Both the position numbers and the translations under genes were made by a program. A stretch of 64,000 bases of DNA from Methanosphaerula subterraneus (lineage in GTDB: Archaea > Halobacteriota > Methanomicrobia > Methanomicrobiales > Methanospirillaceae). Below the pieces are notes generated by a model. The model ran no database searches and was not told the origin of the DNA. It worked only from the letters and a program-made list of their open reading frames with translations. How positions within the stretch are numbered: the stretch's first letter is position 1; every line of letters begins with the position of its first letter. The DNA lies in contig NZ_CP170508.1 in NCBI RefSeq assembly GCF_052055875.1, forward strand, positions 2,604,001 through 2,668,000, given 5' to 3'. Below are positions 63,583-64,000 of this stretch, piece by piece.

Positions 63583-63592
63583 AGCTATATTA
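63583..63592 (-). promoter_or_regulatory. TATA box of the hybrid kinase gene
   Basis: On the minus strand CATTAATATA lies ~35 bp before ATG 63551 and gives a leader of about ten bases. Confidence 0.4.
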
Positions 63593-63669
63593 ATGTTCTT
63601 CGATTCTTACCCTCTCATGCGCATTCCGACTCTCGGTCGGGTCAGGACCCCCGGTCCGGCCTCTTCGAG

Positions 63670-63713
63670 CCGGCACCCGGGGCCGGCACCCGGGGGTGAG
63701 GGGCTCGCCCCTC
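63670..63713. repeat. 12-bp direct repeat and strong hairpin between the kinase and Cache genes
   Basis: CCGGCACCCGGG occurs twice in tandem (63670-63693). GAGGGG-CTCG-CCCCTC (63698-63713) then forms a 6-bp stem with a 4-nt loop, ~32 bp downstream of the Cache gene stop on the minus strand, and may act as an RNA 3' structure. Confidence 0.4.
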
Positions 63714-63744
63714 TCCATTCTCCTGACCGGTCCCTCCGGGCGGT

Positions 63745-64000
63745 TCAGGCCGGGCACTCCCTGAAGGTGCCGGCGCAGACCACGTAGTCCCTGTCGTCGC
63801 TCCCGTGGGCCAGCCGGTAGTAGGTCGTCTTGGTGAAGAGGTTGAAGTCGGTCGGGTTCGTGTAGACGTAGTCGACCCATCCGGTGGTGTTCTTCAGCGC
63901 CCCGGCCACGATCCGGTCGCGGAACGGGTCGCCGGTGACGTCGGTCCTGTTGTGGTAGTTCTGCCCGATCATGGTCGGGTTGTCTGCATGGGCGACCATC
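63745..64000 (-). CDS. Cache-domain sensor protein, C-terminal end (5' part outside window)
   Basis: The frame is open to the window edge. The visible ~84 residues (VVAHADNPTMIGQNY-type strand, NRTDVTGDPFRD, KNTTGWVDYVYTNP, YYRLAHGSDDRDYVVCAGTF) match the end of a single Cache domain. Cache domains are extracytoplasmic small-molecule sensors of kinases and chemoreceptors, but this one ends right after the domain, so it may be a stand-alone exported sensor. Its position next to a soluble histidine kinase is suggestive only. Confidence 0.7.
   Translation of the reverse strand, partial: MVAHADNPTMIGQNYHNRTDVTGDPFRDRIVAGALKNTTGWVDYVYTNPTDFNLFTKTTYYRLAHGSDDRDYVVCAGTFRECPA

Overview
The window is high-GC archaeal chromosome, most likely from a methanogen of the order Methanomicrobiales, possibly Methanosphaerula-like. 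This genus-level guess rests on gene content, not on an rRNA. The evidence is TATA-type promoters with short leaders, an archaeal UMP kinase, a DUF2115 protein, a KorDABC-SucCD partial citric-acid pathway, a diadenylate cyclase, and large exported NosD/PKD surface proteins. Most genes sit in ATGA-coupled operons. No rRNA, CRISPR array or insertion sequence was seen. Two tRNA genes are present: Ala(GGC) and Pro(TGG).

Layout. 1-3.7 kb: end of a sugar-phosphate isomerase-like gene, RNase Z, a YgiQ-type radical SAM protein and a double rubredoxin. 3.7-9.5 kb: one giant surface protein with five beta-helix modules, a lamin-tail domain and two PKD domains. 9.7-18.3 kb: housekeeping genes, namely ADP-forming acyl-CoA synthetase, endonuclease IV, tRNA-Ala, a PhoU-like/PiT phosphate pair, endonuclease III, tRNA-Pro, UMP kinase, a tiny zinc ribbon, AmrS and a Mut7-C protein. 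18.7-24.4 kb: two exported PKD proteins, one carrying a subtilisin-like domain in which Glu stands where the catalytic His should be.

24.5-33.1 kb: a polyphosphate operon with two tandem PPK1 kinases, a CHAD-phosphoesterase fusion, an HD protein and an exopolyphosphatase. It is followed by a CDF cation transporter and a small unknown gene. 34.5-42.6 kb: two-subunit fumarase, KorDABC, SucCD, a DisA_N diadenylate cyclase coupled to sucD, and a DUF362-ferredoxin protein. Together these run the fumarate/succinyl-CoA/2-oxoglutarate branch, with a c-di-AMP synthase in the same transcript. 42.7-45.2 kb: a lipoprotein, a thioredoxin-like protein, a membrane-anchored Lon-type protease without ATPase, and an unrecognised Cys-rich protein.

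45.4-55.2 kb holds the most unusual system. It is an ATGA-coupled operon with a membrane 5TMR-SpoIIE phosphatase, a STAS antagonist, an RsbW-like kinase, an MFS transporter, a LuxE-like acyl-protein synthetase, a LuxC reductase fused to a PaaK/CapK-like adenylating domain, a second PaaK/CapK-like protein and an RsbW-GNAT fusion. It looks like a partner-switching signalling module wired to lux-type fatty-acid activation and reduction, without luciferase and without sigma factors, which archaea lack. 55.2-64 kb: a DUF2115 protein, two more NosD/PKD surface genes (one split by an in-frame TAG), a REC-PAS-PocR-PAS histidine kinase and the 3' end of a Cache-domain protein.
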